NCBI GenBank assembly: GCA_964640655.1
Contig: CAZXFT010000005.1
Coordinates: 106,616-170,615, forward strand
Source: BJGO01 sp964640655
Lineage (GTDB): Bacteria > Bacteroidota > Bacteroidia > Chitinophagales > UBA10324
Direction of reading: 5' to 3'
DNA: 64,000 nt
The position numbers and the translations under genes are program-made. Shown one piece after another: positions 37,161 to 45,949 of the stretch (its first letter is position 1; every line of letters begins with the position of its first letter). The notes beneath the pieces are model-generated. The model was not told the origin of the DNA. It ran no database searches and saw only the letters and a program-made list of their open reading frames with translations.

Positions 37161-38456
37161 ATGCAACGCGATACTGTTTTATTCAACCTGATTCAAAAAG
37201 AATTGCAACGTCAGCGCCACGGAGTGGAGTTGATTGCCTCCGAAAATTTTGTAACCAAACAAGTGATGGAAGCTATGGGCTCCTGTCTCACAAATAAATA
37301 TGCCGAGGGTTATCCTGGTCGCCGTTACTATGGCGGCTGCGAGGTAGTTGACGAAGTGGAGCAATTAGCTATTGACCGCATCAAACAACTTTTTGGTGCA
37401 GAATACGCCAATGTTCAGCCCCACAGTGGTGCACAAGCCAATGCTGCGGTAATGCTGGCCCTATTGCAACCCGGGGAAACGATACTAGGCCTAGACTTGG
37501 CTCACGGTGGTCATCTTACCCATGGCAGTCCGGCAAATTTTTCCGGTAAGATTTATAGACCTGTGTTCTATGGTGTAGAAGAAAACACAGGAATGATTGA
37601 CTACAATAAGGTGGAAGAAATTGCGCTGCGCGAAAAACCTAAGATGATTATCTGCGGTGCATCGGCATACTCTCGTGAATGGGATTATGCTCGTTTCCGA
37701 CAGATAGCCGACAAAGTGGGTGCATTTTTATTATGCGATATGGCACACCCTGCTGGTTTAATTGCAAAAGGTTTTCTAAACAATCCACTTCCTCATTGTC
37801 ACATAATTACATCCACTACACACAAAACTCTTCGCGGACCTCGTGGTGGTATCATACTTATCGGTAAAGATTTTGAAAATCCTTTTGGACTAAAAACTCC
37901 CAAAGGAGAAATAAGAATGATGAGTTCACTCATTGATGGAGCAGTATTTCCAGGCACTCAAGGCGGACCACTTGAGCATATCATAGCAGCCAAAGCTGTG
38001 GCATTTGGGGAAGCACTCACTGACGAATTTAAATTATATGGCGCACAGGTTATTAAGAATGCCCAGGCTATGGCCAACGCAATGGTGAGTCGCGGTTATA
38101 AAATTATTTCCGGCGGCACCGACAATCATCTTATGCTAATTGATCTTCGTTCTAAGACACAAACTTCTGGTAAGAAAGCAGAAAACACATTAGTGCGCGC
38201 AGATATCACCATCAATAAAAACATGGTACCCTTCGATGATAAATCGCCATTCGTTACATCTGGAATTCGAGTAGGGACCGCTGCTGTTACTTCACGAGGA
38301 ATGAAAGAGCAGCATATGGAACAAATTGCAGACTGGATGGATCGCATCATTATGAATATTGACAATGAAACACTCATAACACAAACACGAAAAGAAGTTA
38401 ATGAGATGATGGAGCAGTTTCCATTATATGCCGAATTGAATGTAGCCGTAAGTTAA
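37161..38456 (+). CDS. glyA: Serine hydroxymethyltransferase
   Basis: The 431-residue PLP enzyme converts serine and tetrahydrofolate to glycine and methylene-tetrahydrofolate. The conserved ELQRQRHGVELIASENF opening, NKYAEGYPGRRYYGGCE, DMAHPAGLIAKG and the PLP-lysine motif TSTTHKTLRGPRGG (Lys222) are all present. The length is normal. The next gene (LUD) begins 8 bases downstream and is probably co-transcribed. Confidence 0.97.
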   Translation: MQRDTVLFNLIQKELQRQRHGVELIASENFVTKQVMEAMGSCLTNKYAEGYPGRRYYGGCEVVDEVEQLAIDRIKQLFGAEYANVQPHSGAQANAAVMLALLQPGETILGLDLAHGGHLTHGSPANFSGKIYRPVFYGVEENTGMIDYNKVEEIALREKPKMIICGASAYSREWDYARFRQIADKVGAFLLCDMAHPAGLIAKGFLNNPLPHCHIITSTTHKTLRGPRGGIILIGKDFENPFGLKTPKGEIRMMSSLIDGAVFPGTQGGPLEHIIAAKAVAFGEALTDEFKLYGAQVIKNAQAMANAMVSRGYKIISGGTDNHLMLIDLRSKTQTSGKKAENTLVRADITINKNMVPFDDKSPFVTSGIRVGTAAVTSRGMKEQHMEQIADWMDRIIMNIDNETLITQTRKEVNEMMEQFPLYAELNVAVS

Positions 38457-38464
38457 AACACGCT

Positions 38465-39112
38465 ATGGAACCCACATCTAAAGAACGTATACTTAAGAAA
38501 ATAAGGAAGGCATTAACAAATTCAACTCCTCTTCCCTTTCCAAATGTTGAGAACAGTTCATCTGTATATCAGCCACAGCGCGATGATTTAGAAATTATTT
38601 TTGCCGAAGAGTTCACCAAAATTCAGGGCAACTTTATTTACTGCGAAAATGAATCGGAGTTTATTACTCTGCTCAAACAACTGGTTAATGAAAAAAAATG
38701 GACTTCAGCTTTTTGTTGGGAATACGATCTGCAACAACTATTAACCAAACATCAATTTAGTAATATCAAAATCGGCAAAGGAATTGAGCGCGCTGAAGCA
38801 GGTATTACGCTTGTGGAATGCCTGATAGCACGCACAGGTACATTTTTATTATCGAGCAAAATGGCTGCGGGTCGCAGTCTTTCCGTATTTCCACCATCAC
38901 ATATTGCCGTAGCATATACGTCACAACTGGTTTACGACATTAAAGATGCACTCCATTTTCTGGGGCAGAAATACGATAACGACATACCTTCTATGATCAC
39001 TTTTGCTACCGGTCCGAGCAGAACTGCCGATATTGAAAAAACATTGGTTCTTGGTGCACACGGCCCTAAAGAAGTTTTTCTTTTTTTGATTGATGACAGC
39101 AACATTGCGTAA
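38465..39112 (+). CDS. LUD domain protein (LutC/YkgG type)
   Basis: The 215-residue protein has the LUD-domain features ITLVECLIARTGTFLLSS and FATGPSRTADIEKTLVLGAHGPKEVFLFLID. In lactate-utilising bacteria LutC acts with LutA and LutB in L-lactate oxidation, but neither partner is in the window; in many Bacteroidota the solo version is simply called a LUD protein. It overlaps the start of the LpxH gene by one base (TAATG), so the two are likely translated together. Confidence 0.85.
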   Translation: MEPTSKERILKKIRKALTNSTPLPFPNVENSSSVYQPQRDDLEIIFAEEFTKIQGNFIYCENESEFITLLKQLVNEKKWTSAFCWEYDLQQLLTKHQFSNIKIGKGIERAEAGITLVECLIARTGTFLLSSKMAAGRSLSVFPPSHIAVAYTSQLVYDIKDALHFLGQKYDNDIPSMITFATGPSRTADIEKTLVLGAHGPKEVFLFLIDDSNIA

Positions 39113-39873
39113 TGCAAATAGAAGTTCCTGCAGGTAAAAAAGCTTATTTCGTTTCTGATTTACATCTTGGTTTACCTGATGCCGAAACTTCACTGCGACG
39201 CGAAAAACGTTTTTGTCAATGGCTCGATACAATCAGCAGCGATGCATCACACTTATTTATCGTTGGCGATTTGTTCGACTTTTGGTACGAATATAAATAT
39301 GTTGTGCCGCGTGGTTTTGTTCGCACACTGGGCAAGCTGGCTGAATTGAGTGATAAAGGGTTACCCATCTTCTTTTTCACCGGCAATCACGATCAATGGA
39401 TGCTCGATTATTTTGAAGTTGAGTTGGGCATTAAAGTCTTTCGAGATGTTCAGCGATTTACCTTCAACGATAAAAAAATTATTATTGGTCACGGCGATGG
39501 TCTCGGCCCAGGCGATTACTCATATAAAAGACTAAAGAAAATATTTACCAGCCCGATTGCACGATGGCTCTTCAGCAGACTGCATCCCAACTTTGCGCTG
39601 TGGCTTGGCAATAAATGGTCTAAGAATAACCGTTTGCTGAATGGTATACACGAAGAACAATTTCTTGGTGAAGAAAAAGAATGGCTGATAGGATACAGCA
39701 GAGAAGCATTAACCAAAGAACACACGGACTATTTTATTTTTGGCCATCGTCACCTGGCACTTGACTATACATTGAGTAATACAAGTAAATATATTAATCT
39801 CGGCGACTGGCTTACTTTTTACAGTTACGCTTCATTCGACGGCAACAAAGTTGAACTGCTTTATTTCAAATAG
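39112..39873 (+). CDS. lpxH: UDP-2,3-diacylglucosamine diphosphatase (LpxH-like)
   Basis: The 253-residue calcineurin-like phosphoesterase has all metal-binding motifs: SDLHLG (Asp16, His18), GDLFDFWYEY, GNHDQW, GHGDG and the late FGHRHLA. It would hydrolyse UDP-2,3-diacylglucosamine to lipid X, a step in lipid A synthesis at the inner membrane. The WYEYKYVVPRG stretch is typical of the Bacteroidota type. It overlaps the LUD gene by one base. The following 94 bases contain a TTTAATATATTAAA palindrome but no clear terminator. Confidence 0.9.
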   Translation: MQIEVPAGKKAYFVSDLHLGLPDAETSLRREKRFCQWLDTISSDASHLFIVGDLFDFWYEYKYVVPRGFVRTLGKLAELSDKGLPIFFFTGNHDQWMLDYFEVELGIKVFRDVQRFTFNDKKIIIGHGDGLGPGDYSYKRLKKIFTSPIARWLFSRLHPNFALWLGNKWSKNNRLLNGIHEEQFLGEEKEWLIGYSREALTKEHTDYFIFGHRHLALDYTLSNTSKYINLGDWLTFYSYASFDGNKVELLYFK

Positions 39874-39967
39874 TGTGTTTAATATATTAAATGCCTTACA
39901 CACACTGTGTTAGGAAATTTCACCAATGCAATTTGAATCTGTCAGCAATCCCAATCATTTTTAAAAA

Positions 39968-41179
39968 GTGAAAAAATTTATAGTCTTTGGACTGGCAACG
40001 TTGATTGGTGTTGTTGTTATTGTACGCAGTTGCAATAATCAAAAAACTAAAGCTAGTGAAATATTTAAATCTATAGATACTACTTATGAAATAACAAGCG
40101 ACCCACAGTTGGCTCCTTTAGCCCTACGTATTGATGAGTTGCTACACAGTTATCAAAGGAGGAATGGTTACAACTGTGCCGTACTAATAGCACACAACAA
40201 TAAAATACTCTTGCAAAAAGGTTACGGTGTATCAGACTATAAGACCAAAGAACCTCTGAACATGCACACCAGCTTTCAACTGGCCTCTGTTTCAAAACCT
40301 ATCACTGCAACTGCTGTACTTATGCTTTGGGAGCGGAATCAACTTGATATTAAAGACAAGGTAAGCGAGCACATTGAAGGGTTTCCATATGATGAAATTA
40401 CCATTGAAATGTTGTTAAGTCATCGTTCAGGTTTGTCTAACTATATGTACTTCTGCGATGAATATGTTTCAGACAAGACGAGTCGACTCACCAATAATGA
40501 TGACATCATTGAATTACTTATTAAATATAAGCCTTCACTGAGATTTAATCCAGGTAAAAGATTTATGTACAGCAACACCAACTATTGTTTGCTGGCTAGT
40601 ATTGTTGAGAAAGTGACTGGTAAAAGTTTTTCTGAGTACGTGAAGCAGGAAATATTTACTCCCCTTCAAATGAACGACAGCTATGTAATTACAGACAAAC
40701 CACAGCGCGATAATATTGCAAAGGCATATACCCACGGTTTTGCGACTTTACCTGAAGATTACTTAGATGGTGTGATCGGCGATAAAGGCATATGTGCATC
40801 GGTTAATGATTTATACAAATTCCATGTGGGGCTGGAGCAAGGGTTATTGTTGAAAAAAGAAACACTGGCTGAAGCATACTCTCCACGAAGCTTTGAAAAG
40901 AAAGGAGAAAAAAATTACGGCTATGGCTGGAGAATGAAGAAACAAACAGCCGGTGATTATATCATATACCATAATGGCTGGTGGCGAGGATTTAATACTT
41001 TGTTCTTCAGACGATTGAGTGATAATACAGTTGTCATTATACTCAACAACAAACTCAATAAAGGAATTTATCGCATCACACCTATCCTGGAAATTCTTGA
41101 TGGAATGAAATCCGAGTTTGATACAGAAGATGAACGCGTAAATATTACAATGAATAACATAAAAAATACTAAGGTGTAA
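39968..41179 (+). CDS. Class C beta-lactamase-family serine hydrolase, lipoprotein
   Basis: The 403-residue protein has a lipoprotein-like signal (VVVIVRSCNN, lipidated Cys about 22), the catalytic SVSK (Ser107, Lys110), and YSNTNY (Tyr201, Asn203), and a plausible third element near KQTAGDYIIYHNGWWRG. This set belongs to penicillin-binding-protein/beta-lactamase class C-related esterases and D-peptidases. The start is GTG. The natural substrate could be peptidoglycan peptides or esters; I would not call it an antibiotic-resistance gene from sequence alone. The 3' end overlaps the convergent minus-strand gene by 11 bases. Confidence 0.88.
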   Translation: MKKFIVFGLATLIGVVVIVRSCNNQKTKASEIFKSIDTTYEITSDPQLAPLALRIDELLHSYQRRNGYNCAVLIAHNNKILLQKGYGVSDYKTKEPLNMHTSFQLASVSKPITATAVLMLWERNQLDIKDKVSEHIEGFPYDEITIEMLLSHRSGLSNYMYFCDEYVSDKTSRLTNNDDIIELLIKYKPSLRFNPGKRFMYSNTNYCLLASIVEKVTGKSFSEYVKQEIFTPLQMNDSYVITDKPQRDNIAKAYTHGFATLPEDYLDGVIGDKGICASVNDLYKFHVGLEQGLLLKKETLAEAYSPRSFEKKGEKNYGYGWRMKKQTAGDYIIYHNGWWRGFNTLFFRRLSDNTVVIILNNKLNKGIYRITPILEILDGMKSEFDTEDERVNITMNNIKNTKV

Positions 41180-42257
41180 CAACCACCTTATCGTCGAAGT
41201 AAAATTTATACGCGTTAAACCCGATCTTCACTTTTAATACATCAAAGTCTAACTCAACAAGTTCGATGTTATCGTTGGCTACTTCCACAGTTTTGTTTTT
41301 GGTGACAAATTGAACACGATTCAGGTTATCGATGTAAGCAATTGAGTTAGGTCCTAGTTTAATACCACTTGGCGTAAAGTTTTCGAGACGGCGTTGCTTG
41401 CCCATATAAAAAATGTTAAGGCCATTTGTGGCATCAGAGAAAGCCAGCATGTTATCACGAGACTCTAAATATGTGGGTGTAAAAAATGCAATATCAAATA
41501 TCTCACCATCATAAAATATCTTAAACTGATTGGTATTATCAACAAACGCTACAATGTCGTTGGCTACTACAAACTTCTTTGGAGGGAAAGGTGACACTTC
41601 ATACACATCACCTTTATGAAATATTTTGAAGTTATTGGTGAAATCAACATAAGCAACTGTGTTTACGGCAGCTTTAAATTGTTGCGCCTTGGTACTCTCT
41701 AGATCAATCAACTCACCTCGATAGATTACCCGAAAATTATTGAAAGTATTGTTGTAAGCAATCACATTACCTCCGGCTACCATAGTCACCACAGGGTCAA
41801 ACCCTATTCCTTCTTCCATTTTCTTCACTTCCCCGTTCCAGTAGTAATTATAGAGGTAGCGTTGCTGATCATAAAATGCAAGAATACTGTCTCCATAGAT
41901 ATACTTTTCGCACACCGGTGCTAGTTGCTTGAAATTTCCTCTGTCATATACAAACAACATGCGGTTCGGACTTATAGCCATAATATTGCGAGTGAGAAAA
42001 TAATCGCTTATAAAGCCTTCAGCTAATTTTATAGTTTCTCCATTTTCATAAACGTAAAAGTTTTGGTTGTTGTCGAGATATGCAAACAATGAAGCTCCAG
42101 CTTTATATGATTGGGGGAAATAGAAGTCAATTTGTTTAAGCGACTCACCATCTAATAAAAAAAACAGCCCTATATCATTCACATATGCTGAGTATGGTTG
42201 TGCTTCGGCACGAAACGACAACAATAACATAAGCAGTAACAAATATTTTTTTATCAT
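41169..42257 (-). CDS. Secreted repeat protein, beta-propeller-like
   Basis: The 362-residue protein has a signal peptide (MIKKYLLLLMLLLSFRAEAQ) and then at least seven repeats of about 40 residues. Examples are VNTVAYVDFTNNFKIFHKGD, NDIVAFVDNTNQFKIFYDGE and DNMLAFSDATNGLNIFYMGK, with consensus 'N-x-x-A-Y-x-D-N-x-N-x-F-K-I-F-x-x-G-E'. The pattern suggests a beta-propeller, probably a surface or periplasmic binding protein. No known domain name is recognised. Its ATG overlaps the stop of the upstream dusB gene by 4 bases, so the two are translationally coupled. Confidence 0.75.
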   Translation of the reverse strand: MIKKYLLLLMLLLSFRAEAQPYSAYVNDIGLFFLLDGESLKQIDFYFPQSYKAGASLFAYLDNNQNFYVYENGETIKLAEGFISDYFLTRNIMAISPNRMLFVYDRGNFKQLAPVCEKYIYGDSILAFYDQQRYLYNYYWNGEVKKMEEGIGFDPVVTMVAGGNVIAYNNTFNNFRVIYRGELIDLESTKAQQFKAAVNTVAYVDFTNNFKIFHKGDVYEVSPFPPKKFVVANDIVAFVDNTNQFKIFYDGEIFDIAFFTPTYLESRDNMLAFSDATNGLNIFYMGKQRRLENFTPSGIKLGPNSIAYIDNLNRVQFVTKNKTVEVANDNIELVELDFDVLKVKIGFNAYKFYFDDKVVVTP

Positions 42258-43258
42258 ACAGTCATTTTATCAGGCACTAAATAATAATATTCTATCATTT
42301 CTGCAAATACGGCATCCACACCTTGAAGTGTGTCTGTAGTAACTAAACGCTCTCGGAAAGGTTTCACGTGATGATATCCATGAAAATAATTGGCATAATG
42401 GCGACGCATTTCGAGTATGCCAAGTCGATCACCTTTCCATTCCATACTTTTTACCAAATGCAATCTGCAAACAGCTATTCTTTCTTCTAATGTAGGTGGT
42501 GCCATATGTTCCCCGGTTTTGAGATAATGTTTTACCTGATTAAAAAACCATGGGTTGCCAATCGCAGCGCGACCAATCATAACACCATCAACACCATATT
42601 GCTCTCGCACCAGTTTAGCTTTTTCCGGTGTGTCCACATCACCATTCAGAAATACGGGAATCTTCATACGCGGATTGCTTTTTACTGCACCAATCAAGGT
42701 CCAGTCGGCAATGCCTTTATACATCTGCACGCGGGTACGACCATGTATTGTAAGAGCAGCTATACCAATATCCTGTAATCTTTCAGCAACTTCAACAATG
42801 TTCTTGGAACTGTCGTCCCAGCCAAGTCGTGTTTTGATAGTAACCGGCAGCTTCGATTTTTTTACAATCTCAGCAGTCATTTTGACCATCTTGGGTACAT
42901 CTTTTAAAATACCTGCACCTGCACCACGACAAGCTACTTTTTTAACAGGGCAACCAAAGTTAATGTCGATCAAATCAGGTTTTGCTTCTTCTATAATTTC
43001 TACACAGCCCACCATAGTATCTATCTCACCACCAAAAAACTGAATGCCAACAGGGCGTTCCTCATCATAAATATCGAGCTTCATTACACTTTTAGTTGCA
43101 TGCCTGATCAGACCTTCGCTCGAAATAAATTCTGTATACATCATATCGGCTCCCTGCTGCTTACATACCACACGAAACGGAGGATCAGAAACATCCTCCA
43201 TTGGTGCCAAAAGCAGCGGATATTCTCCTAAATCTATATTACCGATTATTACTGTCAT
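42254..43258 (-). CDS. dusB: tRNA-dihydrouridine synthase
   Basis: The 334-residue FMN enzyme reduces uridines in the D-loop of tRNA. The TIM-barrel start LLAPMEDVSDPPFR, the catalytic region NFGCPVKKVACRGAGAG (with the active-site Cys), LTIHGRTRVQMY and DGVMIGRAAIGNPWFF are all present. The DusB subtype is suggested by the CPVKKV motif; assignment of the subtype is less certain than of the family. It is the first gene of a two-gene unit with the repeat protein. Confidence 0.93.
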   Translation of the reverse strand: MTVIIGNIDLGEYPLLLAPMEDVSDPPFRVVCKQQGADMMYTEFISSEGLIRHATKSVMKLDIYDEERPVGIQFFGGEIDTMVGCVEIIEEAKPDLIDINFGCPVKKVACRGAGAGILKDVPKMVKMTAEIVKKSKLPVTIKTRLGWDDSSKNIVEVAERLQDIGIAALTIHGRTRVQMYKGIADWTLIGAVKSNPRMKIPVFLNGDVDTPEKAKLVREQYGVDGVMIGRAAIGNPWFFNQVKHYLKTGEHMAPPTLEERIAVCRLHLVKSMEWKGDRLGILEMRRHYANYFHGYHHVKPFRERLVTTDTLQGVDAVFAEMIEYYYLVPDKMTV

Positions 43259-43325
43259 TTATATGTAATCAAGGCTCAAAAGACCTTGTTTGCTGATGTT
43301 TCCAAAAGTACGACTTTTACCGTGC

Positions 43326-44285
43326 ATGACTTCTTCCCGCAGTATAGTAGCTCGATGGCCTTTTGTATTACAACTCCTGTTTCTCATCGTCATTATGTTA
43401 TCATTCAGTTCGGTGTTTACCTTGCTGGCTATGGCATTAATCAAGCCAATGTATGGCGTGCTGGGTGCTGATGTACTTATTGCACAGGCAGCCTCCAATG
43501 CCGAGGAACTCATGAAGGAGCCCAATAAGGTGAACGCATTGAAATTCATTCAACTCTTTACTACTATAGGCACTTTTCTTTTTCCGGCTTTCATCTTTTC
43601 TTTTATTGCCGACCCTTTGGATGATTTTTTAAAATTGAAAAAAAGTGCCGGCTTTATCTTTTATCTGATTGGTACTGCAACTATAATTGTGTCGGCACCT
43701 ATGATAGGCATGTTCTACGAATGGAATCAATTAATTCAATTGCCCGCAGAACTCATGAAACAGGTAACACAAGCCGAGGAACAAGCCGCATCATTAACAC
43801 AACTGTTTTTGCATATGCCTTTCGTATCCGATTTAGTATTTAATATTTTACTTATCGGGTTATTACCGGCAATAGCTGAGGAATTTTTATTCCGCGGTGT
43901 TCTACAACGCCTATTGCACGACCGAATAAACAATATGCATATTGCTGTTTGGCTGGCAGCTGCCATTTTCAGTTTGGTACATTTTCAGTTTTTGGGATTT
44001 ATACCAAGAATGTTGTTAGGCGGCATTTTAGGTTATGCCTTTTATGCAAGTGGCTCCATCTGGGTCCCGGTAGTGGCGCACGCTTTCAATAATACTGCCC
44101 AGGTTATTATGGCTTATTTGTTCCAGCACAGAATAATTAATTACAATATAGAAAACAACGACCACACACCCTTGTACTTAGGCCTCTTGTCCTTATTAAG
44201 TTGTGTGTTTATTATTGTGCTGATGTTGCGTAAAAAGAAACTGCAACACACAACATCATTACCTACCGATACTAACTCTGTTTGA
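43326..44285 (+). CDS. CPBP family intramembrane metalloprotease
   Basis: I take the ATG at 43326; the frame is open from 43290 but those residues are not hydrophobic. The 319-residue protein has about eight membrane helices and the CAAX-protease/bacteriocin-processing motifs EEFLFRGVLQRL (Glu-Glu-x3-Arg), LVHFQFLGFIPRM (His) and VVAHAFNNTAQV (His, Asn). Such proteins are intramembrane peptidases or scaffolds with mostly unknown clients. Its TGA overlaps the ATG of cdsA by one base, so the two are co-expressed. Confidence 0.88.
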   Translation: MTSSRSIVARWPFVLQLLFLIVIMLSFSSVFTLLAMALIKPMYGVLGADVLIAQAASNAEELMKEPNKVNALKFIQLFTTIGTFLFPAFIFSFIADPLDDFLKLKKSAGFIFYLIGTATIIVSAPMIGMFYEWNQLIQLPAELMKQVTQAEEQAASLTQLFLHMPFVSDLVFNILLIGLLPAIAEEFLFRGVLQRLLHDRINNMHIAVWLAAAIFSLVHFQFLGFIPRMLLGGILGYAFYASGSIWVPVVAHAFNNTAQVIMAYLFQHRIINYNIENNDHTPLYLGLLSLLSCVFIIVLMLRKKKLQHTTSLPTDTNSV

Positions 44286-45136
44286 TGAACACATTTGTAA
44301 AACGTACATTGACGGCTGCTGTTTTTGCAGTAGTGATGCTGGGTGGCATGCTTTGGAGCTATGAAACTTTCACACTTCTTTTCTTCGTCATTAATGCCGG
44401 TGCGGCCTGGGAGTACGATAGACTTATTGGTCGTTTTAGAATTTACAACCGCATAGGGGTACTTGCTTACCGATGGATGTTCACTTTGCTATCGAGCCTG
44501 ATGTATATTTCCTTTTACCTCACTGTAGTAACAGGTACTATCATCTGGGTTGCGGCATTGCCTGCTTGTTTTTTTATATTCATAGCCATAGAGCTATACT
44601 CCATTACCGAACGAGGCATTCAAAACATTGCTCTGAATATTTTTGGTGTTCTATATATTGCGTTGCCAATTGGCCTGCTCCATTTTATAGTTGATGTGCA
44701 GCAGTCTGTTACCGATCAATGGTTTCCGGGGCAAGTCAATATCATCTTGTCATTATTGTTGTTGATTTGGGCAAACGACACTTTTGCTTATTTAGGTGGG
44801 TCTTTGATGGGCAAACACAAACTCTTTCCTACACATTCTCCCAAAAAATCGTGGGAAGGTTTTTTTATCGGAATGGCAGGCGCAATCTTGAGTGCGTATT
44901 TCATTCATCTGTGGTTATTGAACGATCATGATTTGATATTGCCCTTAATTATGGCAGTGATTGCAGCTGTTATAGGTACTGCCGGCGATTTATTTGAATC
45001 TATGATTAAACGCAATGCTGATGTTAAAGACAGTGGTAGTATTATGCCCGGGCACGGTGGCTTTTTAGATCGCTTTGACGCCTTTCTTTTTGCAATTCCT
45101 TTCGTCTTTATTTTATTGTTAATTATTAATTATTAA
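44285..45136 (+). CDS. cdsA: Phosphatidate cytidylyltransferase
   Basis: The 283-residue membrane enzyme makes CDP-diacylglycerol from phosphatidic acid and CTP. The family signature near the C-terminus, KRNADVKDSGSIMPGHGG followed by LDRFDAFLF, is complete, as is LSLLLLIWANDTFAYLGGSLMGKH. About eight hydrophobic helices are visible. The start ATG is within the stop of the CPBP gene (TGATG). Together with psd 56 bases downstream it forms a phospholipid module lacking only a phosphatidylserine synthase. Confidence 0.94.
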   Translation: MNTFVKRTLTAAVFAVVMLGGMLWSYETFTLLFFVINAGAAWEYDRLIGRFRIYNRIGVLAYRWMFTLLSSLMYISFYLTVVTGTIIWVAALPACFFIFIAIELYSITERGIQNIALNIFGVLYIALPIGLLHFIVDVQQSVTDQWFPGQVNIILSLLLLIWANDTFAYLGGSLMGKHKLFPTHSPKKSWEGFFIGMAGAILSAYFIHLWLLNDHDLILPLIMAVIAAVIGTAGDLFESMIKRNADVKDSGSIMPGHGGFLDRFDAFLFAIPFVFILLLIINY

Positions 45137-45170
45137 CCTTGCAGCACATACGGCATTAATCCCGGAAACA

Positions 45171-45178
45171 TACATTTG
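45171..45178 (+). promoter_or_regulatory. Possible -7 promoter box of psd
   Basis: TACATTTG is a full match to the TAnnTTTG consensus 14 bases before the psd ATG. A TTG at 45139-45141 is too far upstream (29 bases), so only the -7 element is supported. Confidence 0.4.
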
Positions 45179-45192
45179 CCAACAATCTGATT

Positions 45193-45846
45193 ATGACAAT
45201 ACACAAAGAAGGTTTCGCTACACTAATCATTATCGGTTTTTTGGTTGTTGTTGCCAATGCGTTAGCTTATGAATTTCTGCCACAAATTTTGTTTTACTTC
45301 ATTTTAGTTTTGAGCATCGGGTTCTATTTTTTCCTGTTGTCGTTTTTCAGAAATCCAAAACGCACTTTTGTTCTTGAAGAAAATGCAATCATAGCTCCTG
45401 CTGATGGCAAGGTGGTGGTGATAGAAAAAACTTTTGAGCATGAATACCTGAAAGATGAGCGCATTCAGGTTTCCATATTTATGTCACCACTGAATGTACA
45501 CATCAACCGCAACCCGGTGAGTGGTATAGTGAAGTATGTAAAATACCATCACGGATTATATCTTGTGGCTTGGCATCCAAAATCATCTACTGAAAACGAA
45601 CGCAACACAGTGGTTTACGAAACCGCCAAAGATCTGATTCTTATTCGACAGATTGCCGGTAAGCTTGCGCGAAAAATTTCTTGTTACCTCTCTCCTAATA
45701 AAGTTGTTCGTCAAAATGATGAAATGGGCTTTATCAAGTTTGGCTCGCGCGTGGATATTTTTCTTCCTCTCGATGCTAAAATAGAAGTGAATATGAATCA
45801 GGTGGTTCAAGGCGGTCAAACGGTTATTGCGCGTTTAGTCAGATAG
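45193..45846 (+). CDS. psd: Phosphatidylserine decarboxylase, short archaeal-type proenzyme
   Basis: The 217-residue protein has two N-terminal hydrophobic helices and the catalytic core IIAPADGKVVVIEK, VSIFMSPLNVHINRNPVSG, and GFIKFGSRVDIFLP. In this short family, self-cleavage occurs at the Gly-Ser pair (Gly184-Ser185) and the Ser becomes the pyruvoyl cofactor. The product is phosphatidylethanolamine, the main phospholipid of Bacteroidota. It follows cdsA and may be in the same operon or have its own promoter. Confidence 0.92.
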   Translation: MTIHKEGFATLIIIGFLVVVANALAYEFLPQILFYFILVLSIGFYFFLLSFFRNPKRTFVLEENAIIAPADGKVVVIEKTFEHEYLKDERIQVSIFMSPLNVHINRNPVSGIVKYVKYHHGLYLVAWHPKSSTENERNTVVYETAKDLILIRQIAGKLARKISCYLSPNKVVRQNDEMGFIKFGSRVDIFLPLDAKIEVNMNQVVQGGQTVIARLVR

Positions 45847-45914
45847 AAATTGTTCTTGTGGGAACTATGATCAGTTCAATGTAGTCTCTACACTTAGTTT
45901 CGGTATCCATTCTT

Positions 45915-45922
45915 TAATTTTG
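45915..45922 (+). promoter_or_regulatory. Possible -7 promoter box of the glycan island
   Basis: TAATTTTG matches the TAnnTTTG consensus 27 bases before the WbqC-like gene, at the start of the AT-rich run of plus-strand genes. No clear -33 element was found. Confidence 0.45.
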
Positions 45923-45949
45923 TACAAAGTGTGAACATCAGTATTATTA

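Noticed and set aside
36088..38456. kynA and glyA as part of a glycine-cleavage or kynurenine operon
   Set aside because: No gcv or kyn partner genes adjoin them, and glyA has its own -7 box.
39968..41179. Antibiotic-resistance beta-lactamase
   Set aside because: The motifs fit the large class C-like esterase/D-peptidase family, and a lipoprotein signal and long spacing argue against a specific resistance role.
42555..43043. 162-residue frame antisense to dusB
   Set aside because: A shadow frame of a conserved gene with low-complexity Ser/Thr/Pro content.
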